Assembly (NCBI GenBank): GCA_028821785.1
Contig: JAPKFC010000005.1
Location: forward strand, 1-46,217
DNA: 46,217 nucleotides
Direction of reading: 5' to 3'
Origin: Candidatus Poseidoniaceae archaeon
Lineage (GTDB): Archaea; Thermoplasmatota; Poseidoniia; Poseidoniales; Poseidoniaceae
Shown: piece after piece, positions 36,396 to 43,845 of the stretch
Layout: each line of letters starts with the position of its first letter
How positions within the stretch are numbered: the stretch's first letter is position 1
The notes under the pieces: generated by a model
Told to the model about the DNA's origin: nothing
Database searches by the model: none
Seen by the model: the letters and a program-made list of their open reading frames with translations, nothing else
Position numbers and translations under genes: made by a program

Positions 36396-37004
36396 TCAGT
36401 ACTGAATCAATTTGTATAGTTCCCATGCAATCCACCCAGGTACTACACCTGCCACTACATCGACAACATAATGCTGCTTTGTCCACAAAGCGCTTAATGC
36501 AATAATCACTGGGAATAAGAAGGGCCAATTACCAACTTCTGCAACATTATTAGCAACATGGAAAGCAACTAAAGTCGCTACAGAAACGTGCATGCTTGGA
36601 AAGCAGTTGGTATTATCATCATATTTTTGTACAAGTTGCATAAAACGTACACTGCGAGTCTGTTTAATATCGCTAAAGTCTCTCCAATCCGCAGGTGTTT
36701 CTACTGGATAATAGCGGAAAAAGGCCATTTGAATAAATAGTAAGAAGACGAATGACATAAATGAATAATTATATTGTCTCATATTATCAATTGTTAAAAC
36801 CGTTGCAATTATCATTGGGTAATACAAGCCGGAATATAGCCAAACCCAATAGCCTTTGAATTTGAAAAGTTTGTCAACTTTCATATCAAATTGCCTTGCA
36901 GGTTTTATCATATGATTCTGAGTTAAAAAATAAAATTGATAAACTCCAACTATTAAGAAAACCGTCATTACGATTGCAACAACTAGATCTTGTAATGGCA
37001 TCAT
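36396..37004 (-). CDS. PAP2/Aur1-like membrane phosphatase
   Basis: PAP2-superfamily proteins remove or exchange phosphate-linked head groups on lipids. The 202-residue protein has about five TM helices and two of the three catalytic motifs: CFPSMHVSVATLV (PSxH) and KQHYVVDVVAGVVPGW (HxxxD). The first motif (K-x6-RP) is not clear. The phrase CFPSMHVS resembles the inositolphosphotransferase (Aur1) branch, which swaps head groups on lipids. The start is the first of two adjacent ATG codons at 37004. A membrane role in archaeal phospholipid or glycolipid metabolism is plausible, but the substrate is unknown. Confidence 0.85.
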   Translation of the reverse strand: MMPLQDLVVAIVMTVFLIVGVYQFYFLTQNHMIKPARQFDMKVDKLFKFKGYWVWLYSGLYYPMIIATVLTIDNMRQYNYSFMSFVFLLFIQMAFFRYYPVETPADWRDFSDIKQTRSVRFMQLVQKYDDNTNCFPSMHVSVATLVAFHVANNVAEVGNWPFLFPVIIALSALWTKQHYVVDVVAGVVPGWIAWELYKLIQY

Positions 37005-37047
37005 TAGATGCTTGCCTATTATTTTTGAACTTCAAGGTTGTTACTAC

Positions 37048-37057
37048 AAATATAGAA
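37048..37057 (-). promoter_or_regulatory. Candidate TATA box for the PAP2 gene and end region of the YchF transcript
   Basis: On the minus strand TCTATATTTG lies about 45 bases before the PAP2 start. It sits inside a weak inverted repeat (ACTACA at 37043-37048 and TGTAGT at 37061-37066), with a short T-run in the loop that could also help end the ychF transcript. Confidence 0.28.
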
Positions 37058-37093
37058 AAATGTAGTTTTTAAGACTCGGAAATTTTACCGGTA

Positions 37094-38377
37094 TCAAGAT
37101 TTTGCATGGATTTTAAGAACGTCTCCATCACTTAATTCGTGCTCTGCACCGACCACTCTTCTTGTTCTTCCATCCACTCCTTTGATAAATCCGTCTCCTA
37201 AGTCAGAATGTACTTTGTAAGCAAGAGGTTTCGCCTGAATAGCATTTGGAACGACGAAGGCATCTGGCAAAACTTTGCCATCACCATCAGTCCAGTGTAA
37301 TTCATCTTGTACTGGATATACTACAATGTGGTCTAATTCATCAAAGAGAACCTTGTCGATAATTGTTGCAACACCTGTTCCACCGTTAGAACTCAAACGT
37401 TCTTGCATATGTGAGAGTGCTTTGATTTGTGCCTCGTTCAACCCTTTGTCTTCCTCTATTGTGAACGAGTCTTGTCCTGTGGTGTAATTGATCAAGCCTG
37501 CTGATTGTGCCCTGCGTAGAGCCAATTCAACATCTGCCATACAAGCAACTATTGTTCCGTTCGCTGTAATTTCCTTTAGAACTCCTTTAGGGGCGATATC
37601 GCATTTATTTGCTGCAATATGAATTGGGAATAAGTAAATACGAACATTCACTGCCAGTTTCGCAATTATATCGTCTTGCCAATTCCAAGGTTGTCCACAA
37701 TCGCCAACTTCATTTTTGAAATCATCAAATGCGTTAGCAACCAAATTTAGAGTAGCCCCTAATCCAGTCAATCTTTCATGAATAAATGAAATTAAGCCCT
37801 TCTCACCTTCGGCTTGGACTCTTCTAACACCTCTTTGCCAACCATCCTTTAGTAAACCAGTGATCCAAGCATCTAATTCATCTGCAAGAAACTCAATCTC
37901 TTGATTTATTCTCAACTGAGCATCTTCTTTTGTTTGACCAGGTCCGAGCGGATTTCCTTCAATATCTGTTGAACCTGCTGCATCGACTACCTGAATTAGC
38001 GCATCGCTATTTGCTAAATCAGCTAAGAACGCGTTACCTCTTCCTTTACCTTCACTGGCACCAGGAACTAAACCTGCTACATCGACTAAGAAACATGGAA
38101 CTAATCTGCGGAATCCGATACAACTCCCTGTTCTTGGCTGACATATACTGCCTTGACGTGGGTCGTCTTCAGCGCTTGATGGTAAGCGCCCTTCGGACTC
38201 CAGCCGTTGTCTAATATCCTTACACGGGCACGGTTTACGCGCTTCGATAAAAGCCACGCCTACATTTGGTTCTATAGTACAAAATGGATAGTTTGCAATG
38301 TCAACCTTTGCAAGTGTTGCAGCGCTGAAAAATGTTGATTTACCAACATTTGGTTTTCCTACAAGACCGATTCGCAT
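37094..38377 (-). CDS. ychF: YchF-like GTP-binding protein (Obg superfamily, archaeal branch)
   Basis: The 427-residue P-loop NTPase has GLVGKPNVGKST (G1), DVAGLVPGASEGKGRGN (G3) and ANKCD (G4), and ends in a TGS domain (SDLGDGFIKGVDGRTRR and HELSDGDVLKIH). The NKCD motif predicts GTP, unlike bacterial and eukaryotic YchF, where the altered motif allows ATP. Between G1 and G3 there are four cysteines (CPC, then CQPRTGSC) that are typical of the archaeal branch as I remember it, plus an extra acidic loop. These proteins bind ribosomes and act in translation or stress response. It lies 16 bases downstream of the oxidase-like gene, and a 13-base palindrome just before its ATG at 38377 contains the Shine-Dalgarno-like GGGGAA. 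Confidence 0.92.
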   Translation of the reverse strand: MRIGLVGKPNVGKSTFFSAATLAKVDIANYPFCTIEPNVGVAFIEARKPCPCKDIRQRLESEGRLPSSAEDDPRQGSICQPRTGSCIGFRRLVPCFLVDVAGLVPGASEGKGRGNAFLADLANSDALIQVVDAAGSTDIEGNPLGPGQTKEDAQLRINQEIEFLADELDAWITGLLKDGWQRGVRRVQAEGEKGLISFIHERLTGLGATLNLVANAFDDFKNEVGDCGQPWNWQDDIIAKLAVNVRIYLFPIHIAANKCDIAPKGVLKEITANGTIVACMADVELALRRAQSAGLINYTTGQDSFTIEEDKGLNEAQIKALSHMQERLSSNGGTGVATIIDKVLFDELDHIVVYPVQDELHWTDGDGKVLPDAFVVPNAIQAKPLAYKVHSDLGDGFIKGVDGRTRRVVGAEHELSDGDVLKIHAKS

Positions 38378-38378
38378 T

Positions 38379-38391
38379 GGGGAATTTCCCC
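38379..38391 (-). promoter_or_regulatory. Palindrome directly before the ychF start codon
   Basis: GGGGAA-T-TTCCCC is a perfect inverted repeat that fills most of the 16-base gap between the oxidase-like stop and the ychF start. On the coding strand it contains the purine-rich GGGGAAA that could pair with the ribosome, so a hairpin there would affect initiation. Confidence 0.35.
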
Positions 38392-38393
38392 CT

Positions 38394-40529
38394 TCAGGCC
38401 TCGGTGATAAGGCTGACTAAATCTTTCTTTGTTCCTGATGTATCTAGACCTAAAGAAGTTGCAAGTTCAACCAATTCAGCCTTCTTCATCTTGTTGAGTT
38501 GGGCTTTAGAAGGGACTTCAACTTCCGGAGTTGATTGTTTAGCAGCATTCGCTTTGCGAATCTTTGCAATTGCAATCGAAAGTTCTGGTAAGTTGATTTG
38601 TCCATCTCCATCAATGTCGATAGCAGCAATAAGGGAATCCATTTCCCACGGCGGCAGGTTTGCAACCTTTGAATTCTTCAATGCCATTTGGAACTCGTAA
38701 GCATCTACCATGCCAGAATTATCTAAATCAATGGACTCGAAAAACTGGAAGATGGTTTGTCCTGAATCTACTAAATAATCTACAAGCATTGTTAATTCAT
38801 TACCGGTCGATTCGGATTGTTCTTCTTCAACCACTTCTTCTTCTGGGAATTCGGTGACTTCATCATCGTGAAGTGCAGCGGAAACTGCGATTACAGTGCT
38901 TCCACCCTCGTCTTCTTCCATTTCCCCTACTACCAATGTGGTATCGACTCCAACTCCTCGTCCTAGCAGTGTGCGAATTGATGTTGTTCCGTCTCCTAGG
39001 TTGTAGGTATTAATATCCGAAACAGATGTTTGGGAATGGCTTGATGTGAGTTTTGAAGCACTTGTTCTTATGACGACCAATGTGGCCACTATTGCACCGA
39101 TTGCAGTGAAATAGAATAATGCTGCTCCGACTAAATAGAATCCTTCTGTTTGAGCAACTGCATCTTCAACACCTGAATTTGCAACCGCTTGGATTGTGAA
39201 GTCTCCAATTAGATTTGTAATGGTGGATGCAAAGCCTCCGAATAGAACAAACCAAACTGTTAGGTTTGCTTTACTTGGTTCGGAAAGTTCTTTGTTACAG
39301 GCCAATGGATGAGAAATGTAGGCACCTGATAGGATCATCAAACCACCAACAGTCCATAGGAATCCCATGTCAAGAGTTGTTGCCATATCTCCAAGTTGTC
39401 CTGTTCCGAGGAAGACATCCATTCCAGTAAAGAATGCTCCAATTGCATAGAGTGGTAGCAATACCATTGCAAGTGTTGCCGCAAGAGCTCCTGGGCTCTT
39501 GACGATTGCAGATGTATTGCCACTGGCCGTGAATAGTAAGTTGACGCTACCTGCGATTATTGGCAGTAGGCCAAGTGTCATTACGATTGCACCAAGGTTG
39601 AGTAATGTTGTAGAGGCACTCGCTGAAGCGATAAAGAATGGTGGAAGGGTAATGAATAGCAAGAATAGATTCGCTTGGCGCATTGAGGCAGACCAAATTG
39701 GTATACCTGATGTCATCGGGATAATGTGGTATGCTGCAGAGAATATTAGGGACAAGATTACCCAAGAACTTCCCATTTGACCCGCAAGCCAAACTATTTG
39801 GGTAGAGCCGGCAAGTTCGCCAAAGAATCCTAAGAACATTGACAAGATAAATGTCAATAGAGCGAATATCAGGAACCAAGCACTTGTTGATACTTCTTCA
39901 TCGCCTCTATTTGCAACTGTTAGTAAGACGTTTACAAATAATCCAGCAACTATCATTGCAACTGCCAATTTGGAGACTGCATCGATTAATACAATATTTA
40001 TTGCACTGTCTATGTCTTGCCCTAGCAGTCCTAATAGCGATGGTAATAATGCAGCAAAGATTGTTGTTAAGGTAAACAAAAATGCTGAAAGTGATGCGCT
40101 TGCTTCACTTGCCATTTTCCCATTACTACTACGTGAAATTGAAACAAGTCCTGCGCCAACTAGAGTTGAGAATACTGCAACTCCGAGGAATTTGGTAGTG
40201 GTTGCTGTTAATGCATCACCATTATCGTATGACCATCCAATGCTTGCTAGAGAATCTAGTGCTGTTGGATCGTAGTGGTGCCACAGTCCGAGGAATCCAC
40301 AAATTGAAGAGAATACGAACCAAAGCATGCCGAAATTAATCCATGTTCTAGCACCGCTACCTGGCTTGTCCTCGAATAAGTCAACCAAACCTGCTGGGGC
40401 TTTGTTGAGGAAGAATAGTGAAAATTGGCGCGTTGCCTCTGACATGCTGCCTATTCCTTTTTCTGTGTAATTCGCAGTGAACCACATTGCGAACACTGTT
40501 ATTGCAATTCCAAAAAATACTGATTCCAT
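38394..40529 (-). CDS. Heme-copper-oxidase-like membrane protein lacking metal ligands, fused to EF-hands and a SAP domain
   Basis: Residues 1 to about 490 form about 12 TM helices that follow the pattern of cbb3/NorB-type oxidase subunit I. By eye, DNGDALTATTTKFLG (100s) fits helix II, WLAGQMGSSWVILSLIFSAAYHIIP (246-271) fits helix VI onward, and GQLGDMATTLDMGFLW (377-392) fits the helix with the HxH ligands. All six expected heme and copper histidines are absent: Thr in helix II, Gly/Gln in helix VI, IASASAS for the His pair, and TTLD in the last. After an acidic linker come two intact EF-hand loops (DLDNSGMVDAYE near 600; DIDGDGQINLPE near 638) and a C-terminal SAP-like domain (KKAELVELATSLGL, near 680). 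The TTG/ATG question does not arise: ATG 40529. The gene lies 13 bases after a small two-TM gene. Function unknown. Confidence 0.78.
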   Translation of the reverse strand: MESVFFGIAITVFAMWFTANYTEKGIGSMSEATRQFSLFFLNKAPAGLVDLFEDKPGSGARTWINFGMLWFVFSSICGFLGLWHHYDPTALDSLASIGWSYDNGDALTATTTKFLGVAVFSTLVGAGLVSISRSSNGKMASEASASLSAFLFTLTTIFAALLPSLLGLLGQDIDSAINIVLIDAVSKLAVAMIVAGLFVNVLLTVANRGDEEVSTSAWFLIFALLTFILSMFLGFFGELAGSTQIVWLAGQMGSSWVILSLIFSAAYHIIPMTSGIPIWSASMRQANLFLLFITLPPFFIASASASTTLLNLGAIVMTLGLLPIIAGSVNLLFTASGNTSAIVKSPGALAATLAMVLLPLYAIGAFFTGMDVFLGTGQLGDMATTLDMGFLWTVGGLMILSGAYISHPLACNKELSEPSKANLTVWFVLFGGFASTITNLIGDFTIQAVANSGVEDAVAQTEGFYLVGAALFYFTAIGAIVATLVVIRTSASKLTSSHSQTSVSDINTYNLGDGTTSIRTLLGRGVGVDTTLVVGEMEEDEGGSTVIAVSAALHDDEVTEFPEEEVVEEEQSESTGNELTMLVDYLVDSGQTIFQFFESIDLDNSGMVDAYEFQMALKNSKVANLPPWEMDSLIAAIDIDGDGQINLPELSIAIAKIRKANAAKQSTPEVEVPSKAQLNKMKKAELVELATSLGLDTSGTKKDLVSLITEA

Positions 40530-40542
40530 ACATCACACCTCC

Positions 40543-40815
40543 TCAATCCAATAGGACCTCTCCCAATAAGTTGGAAACTATCACAGCAACTCCTGCGAGT
40601 AATCCAATCAAGTAATACCAAATTCCTGAACCACCCAAGTTATCAATCAATGGTATTAGGTCGCTGAGCAATGGAAGGGAATCCCATCCAAATACATTAG
40701 AAAATAGTGCTAATAGGCCAATTACGCCCACTAAAAACAAAGTCAATAGTACGCGGCTGGTTGATGGTTCTCCGTTTCCGGTGGTCACATCTGGTAGTGT
40801 CGTAGTGTTCGTCAT
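40543..40815 (-). CDS. Small two-TM membrane protein upstream of the oxidase-like gene
   Basis: The product of about 90 residues has a short Thr-rich leader and two TM helices (roughly residues 21-41 and 66-84). ATG 40815 is preferred because GAGACGAGGACG stands directly before it. The longer form starting at a GTG at 40860 would place a 17-base palindrome inside the coding region. The stop is 13 bases before the oxidase-like start, so the two are very likely co-transcribed and probably form a complex, as small subunits do in oxidases. No family is recognised. Confidence 0.7.
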   Translation of the reverse strand: MTNTTTLPDVTTGNGEPSTSRVLLTLFLVGVIGLLALFSNVFGWDSLPLLSDLIPLIDNLGGSGIWYYLIGLLAGVAVIVSNLLGEVLLD

Positions 40816-40832
40816 CGTCCTCGTCTCCAATT

Positions 40833-40849
40833 TGACCCCATAGGGGTCA
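40833..40849 (-). promoter_or_regulatory. Palindrome upstream of the small subunit and oxidase-like gene pair
   Basis: TGACCCC-ATA-GGGGTCA is a perfect 7+7 base inverted repeat with a 3-base centre, 17 bases before the chosen start codon at 40815. It shares its ACCCC-nnn-GGGGT core with the one at 8838-8852. It is a candidate operator or leader hairpin. Confidence 0.4.
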
Positions 40850-40927
40850 TTCTGTTCCACTTGGGGAGCGGTAATAAGTATTGACTAGCAACATCGTCGC
40901 TAGACTGGGCATTGGATGGAATATTTC

Positions 40928-42094
40928 TCACAATGAACGCAAATTCGCTAGAACGTTGCCTCGGCGACTTTTTGAAATCCCTAAAGGGGCAGGTAATGTC
41001 TCTTCTAAGGAGATTTCAGTTGCCCAAATTGTTTGGCATTGGCATTCTAGTCCAACGAATTCTCGTAAATCTCCTGAAACTGCATAACGTTCGATGGCGG
41101 CAACGACATGCGAATCACATTCACCGCAGTTATGGGCTCCACGAACTTTTCCTCCAGCGGTTGGGTGAACGATGAGACGGGAAATTTGATCTGCATCACC
41201 ATTGAATCCACCATCGGGATGGATAGAAGGGTGAGCTCGCTTGATCATCTCGACCAGCGACCATAACCATGGAGGGCGATACTCGTTATTGCGGTGTAAT
41301 CTATCAATGATTGTACCTCTTTGGATATTCATTGGATTAACAGAGATTTCATCGCTCTTTTCTGCGATTGCTTCAATCCACTTTACACTATGATTTAATG
41401 CATCAGCTTCAGACATAAATGGTGGTTTAAACATTAGATATGTCTTTATTCTGATATTGAATTTTTGCATATTAACAACTGCTCGCTCCCAAGATTTTGT
41501 TGTAAACCCTTTGTTGACATGGAATCTTAATACTTCATCATCATAGGCTTCTAAGCCAATTGCTACTGCGAAATTTTGATTGATTTTAGTTGCCCATGCT
41601 AATTTTTCTTCAGTCATTTGTTCACAGCGACTCTCGACTATCAATTCCTTACCGAGACGTTGACAATCTGCTAATACGGTCTCTTGGAATTCTACAGGAA
41701 TTTCCCTATCTTCTAACAGGCTACCTGAAGTGTAAACCTTAACCATCTGGTGGTCTTCGAAATCATTGAACTTCTGTTTTGCATATTGCCACTGTGAATG
41801 TAGGTTTTCGTTGGTCACATCATCACGTGTGTCATTGAAATAACCACAAAAAGTACAACCTGAACTCCACCACCAATGGCATCCTTTGGTTCTAAGAATC
41901 ACAGTAACTGCGCTGCATGGTGTACCATCTGCTGTTGTTTCTGGAGTGTAATATACGGTTGCTGGTTCATCTGCATCCCATGATTGTTGGCGTTCTTTTG
42001 CCCAAGGGGTATTAGCTGGAGCTTTAATCAAATCATGAATGCGGACACCTTTGTTACTCTCGCCGAGCAAAGTAAGTGAAACGGGCTTGTTCAT
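40928..42094 (-). CDS. Archaeosine-pathway radical SAM protein RaSEA
   Basis: RaSEA works with archaeosine synthase ArcS to turn a lysine-linked preQ0 into archaeosine (G+) at position 15 of archaeal tRNA. The 388-residue protein has a radical SAM site of the form C-x7-C-x2-C in KGCHWWWSSGCTFCGYFND, where the three Cys bind the 4Fe-4S cluster. It also shows the family's VKVYTSGSLLEDREIP, VESRCEQ and GLEAYDDEVLRFHVNKGF blocks. The C-terminal HNCGECD is a further Cys cluster. These fit the family now assigned to RaSEA and not the shorter YhcC/Elp3 groups. GGAGGAAGAGAC stands before the ATG at 42094. The gene is 112 bases upstream of the oxidase-like operon and 70 bases from the decarboxylase gene. 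Confidence 0.87.
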   Translation of the reverse strand: MNKPVSLTLLGESNKGVRIHDLIKAPANTPWAKERQQSWDADEPATVYYTPETTADGTPCSAVTVILRTKGCHWWWSSGCTFCGYFNDTRDDVTNENLHSQWQYAKQKFNDFEDHQMVKVYTSGSLLEDREIPVEFQETVLADCQRLGKELIVESRCEQMTEEKLAWATKINQNFAVAIGLEAYDDEVLRFHVNKGFTTKSWERAVVNMQKFNIRIKTYLMFKPPFMSEADALNHSVKWIEAIAEKSDEISVNPMNIQRGTIIDRLHRNNEYRPPWLWSLVEMIKRAHPSIHPDGGFNGDADQISRLIVHPTAGGKVRGAHNCGECDSHVVAAIERYAVSGDLREFVGLECQCQTIWATEISLEETLPAPLGISKSRRGNVLANLRSL

Positions 42095-42164
42095 GTCTCT
42101 TCCTCCAGTTGCTGGGTCAACCCTTTAGCCTTCAATGCACCGATTATGGAAATGTGTGCCTTAC

Positions 42165-43028
42165 CTACTCCACAGGTGTGTAAAGAATCGTAGAACCCGC
42201 CATCACGAATTGGCCCTTAGGATGCTCCGAATCACCGTCTTCTGCTGATATCACACCGACATTGAATTTTGATGCTTGAACTCTAACATCAACTCTGGAA
42301 CCTAGGCGTATCATCCCGAATCTTTGGCCTCGGCGCAATGTTGCACCCTGACTTACCCATGGAACAATCGTTCTTGCCAATGCCCCTGAAATTTGCATGA
42401 CTTCGGCTATTGTTCCGTCATCGCTTTGGAATACTGAGCGAACTCTTTCATTGTATTGACTTTCCTTTTTGAATGCTGCAGCAAAGGGTCCACGGCGCAT
42501 ACCCTTGCCAGTTCTGTGTTCCATTGCCGTGATAGTGCTAGCCATTGGAGCGCGATTGACGTGGACATCAAGTGGTGACATGAATACTGCTATTCTCCAA
42601 ACATCTGTATTAGATTCTTGACCTTTTGGAACTGCTTCAAATTGCTGCTCGGTTGTGAATGATAATGGTTCATCCAATGGTTCTGGGTACCAGTCTCCTG
42701 TCTGTTTGTCATTTGTACATTTACCAGATTCTAATTCTTTCTTACTTGGCCGGCGTCCAATCGCCCTTTCCCTTTTTGCAAACATTACATGGCCATCGGC
42801 AGGCGAAGTAATGATTCCTGGCTGAGAAGGAATCTTACGGTCTGGGTCTCGCCAAAAATTGGCAAAGAATGCGGATAACATCAAGCAAAATATTCCGAAA
42901 AGTGGAACGAGTCCACTAAGTGGATCAATTATTGCTCCTATGACTACAGCGCTAACGCCCATCATCATTGGAATGATGACCGGCCCGTGCCCACCGTGGG
43001 CTAAACCACCCACCGATACACACCTCAA
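42165..43028 (-). CDS. asd: Phosphatidylserine/archaetidylserine decarboxylase
   Basis: The enzyme decarboxylates the serine head group of a phospholipid to the ethanolamine form; in archaea the lipid is archaetidylserine. The 287-residue protein has two N-terminal TM helices, then FWRDPDRKIPSQPGIITSPADGHV (typical PADG), MSPLDVHVNRAPMAS (the FLSPxDVHxNRxP motif), and FGMIRLGSRVDV. In the last motif the Gly-Ser bond is where the proenzyme cuts itself to form the pyruvoyl cofactor. An extra segment of about 35 residues (GRRPSKKELESGKCTNDK) sits after PADG. The TTG at 43028 overlaps the stop of the coiled-coil gene (TTGA), so translation is likely coupled; a GTG five codons on, with GAGGTG upstream, is an alternative. 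Confidence 0.9.
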   Translation of the reverse strand: MRCVSVGGLAHGGHGPVIIPMMMGVSAVVIGAIIDPLSGLVPLFGIFCLMLSAFFANFWRDPDRKIPSQPGIITSPADGHVMFAKRERAIGRRPSKKELESGKCTNDKQTGDWYPEPLDEPLSFTTEQQFEAVPKGQESNTDVWRIAVFMSPLDVHVNRAPMASTITAMEHRTGKGMRRGPFAAAFKKESQYNERVRSVFQSDDGTIAEVMQISGALARTIVPWVSQGATLRRGQRFGMIRLGSRVDVRVQASKFNVGVISAEDGDSEHPKGQFVMAGSTILYTPVE

Positions 43029-43729
43029 TTGTCAGACTCTGCGTCTGCTTCTTCATCAGCGTCTGCTTCTGTGTCTTCTTCGGCTTCTGCTTCTTCGATG
43101 ACTTCAATCGGTGAAGTTTCTTCGGCAACTGCTTCTGCTTCTGCCTCTTCTTCTGACATTTCAGAAGCCCTGACTTCAACCATTTCATCGATGCGTTCGT
43201 TGAATGCGCGAGTCATGTGTTCACTTTGGCGTTCTGTTTCAACAGCACGTTCGATCATTGTATATCTTTCCTTAATGGCCTTATTCAGGTCCTCGAATAA
43301 TGACATATGAGCGACATACCAATCGTCACGGGCTTTCATTTCAGTAACTGCTAAACGCAAATCTCCATCAAGTTCCTCTGCAATGTTGAATACTTTGCCA
43401 AGGCGATCTTTTTCACGGGAATACTTTTCTTCCATTTTTGCTAAAGCTGGTTCTAAATGCTCAACTTGCTTTCCGCCTCTTACTGCTCTAAGTTCGAGTT
43501 CTCTGATTCTAACTTCCTTTTCGGAAAGTAGTGCTTCATTGGCTTCGTTGGTTATCTCACGCTCGATGATTTCCTTCTCAAGAACTTCGATTTCAGCCTT
43601 TGCTGTTCGCAAATCTTCAACCTGTGACTCGTGTGCTGCGAATAACTTCAACAAACGATCAGTTTGAGTATCCAATTCTTCTTGAAGTTGTTTAATTCTA
43701 ATTTCCGGAGTGATAGTTCCTTCAGACAT
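43025..43729 (-). CDS. Coiled-coil protein with a strongly acidic tail
   Basis: The 234-residue product is soluble. Residues about 8-105 and 150-190 have heptad patterns rich in Glu, Lys, Leu and Arg (for example EEKYSREKDRLGKVFNIAEEL), predicting long coiled coils. The last 45 residues are a low-complexity Glu/Ala/Asp tract. No family is recognised; it could be a scaffold or chaperone-like protein. AAGGTGAG lies seven bases before the ATG at 43729, and a 13-base palindrome precedes that. Its stop overlaps the decarboxylase start by four bases. Confidence 0.8.
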   Translation of the reverse strand: MSEGTITPEIRIKQLQEELDTQTDRLLKLFAAHESQVEDLRTAKAEIEVLEKEIIEREITNEANEALLSEKEVRIRELELRAVRGGKQVEHLEPALAKMEEKYSREKDRLGKVFNIAEELDGDLRLAVTEMKARDDWYVAHMSLFEDLNKAIKERYTMIERAVETERQSEHMTRAFNERIDEMVEVRASEMSEEEAEAEAVAEETSPIEVIEEAEAEEDTEADADEEADAESDN

Positions 43730-43739
43730 ATTCTCACCT

Positions 43740-43752
43740 TAGGCATAGCCTA
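43740..43752 (-). promoter_or_regulatory. Palindrome upstream of the coiled-coil/decarboxylase operon
   Basis: TAGGC-ATA-GCCTA is a 5+5 base inverted repeat with a 3-base centre, placed directly before the Shine-Dalgarno AAGGTGAG of the coiled-coil gene. It has the same geometry as the repeats at 8838-8852 and 40833-40849, with a different arm sequence. Confidence 0.35.
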
Positions 43753-43845
43753 TGTCTTGAGCCACATGCCACCTCCCTAAGAAACCGACGCATAAAGGGC
43801 GGTAAAGTATACACATCTTGGAAGCAATAGAATTTCACGAGGTTT

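Noticed and set aside
43029-43310. Ser/Ala-rich plus-strand frame opposite the acidic tail of the coiled-coil gene
   Set aside because: The serine runs are the reverse complement of the Glu/Ala codon repeats in the true gene, not a real Ser-rich protein.
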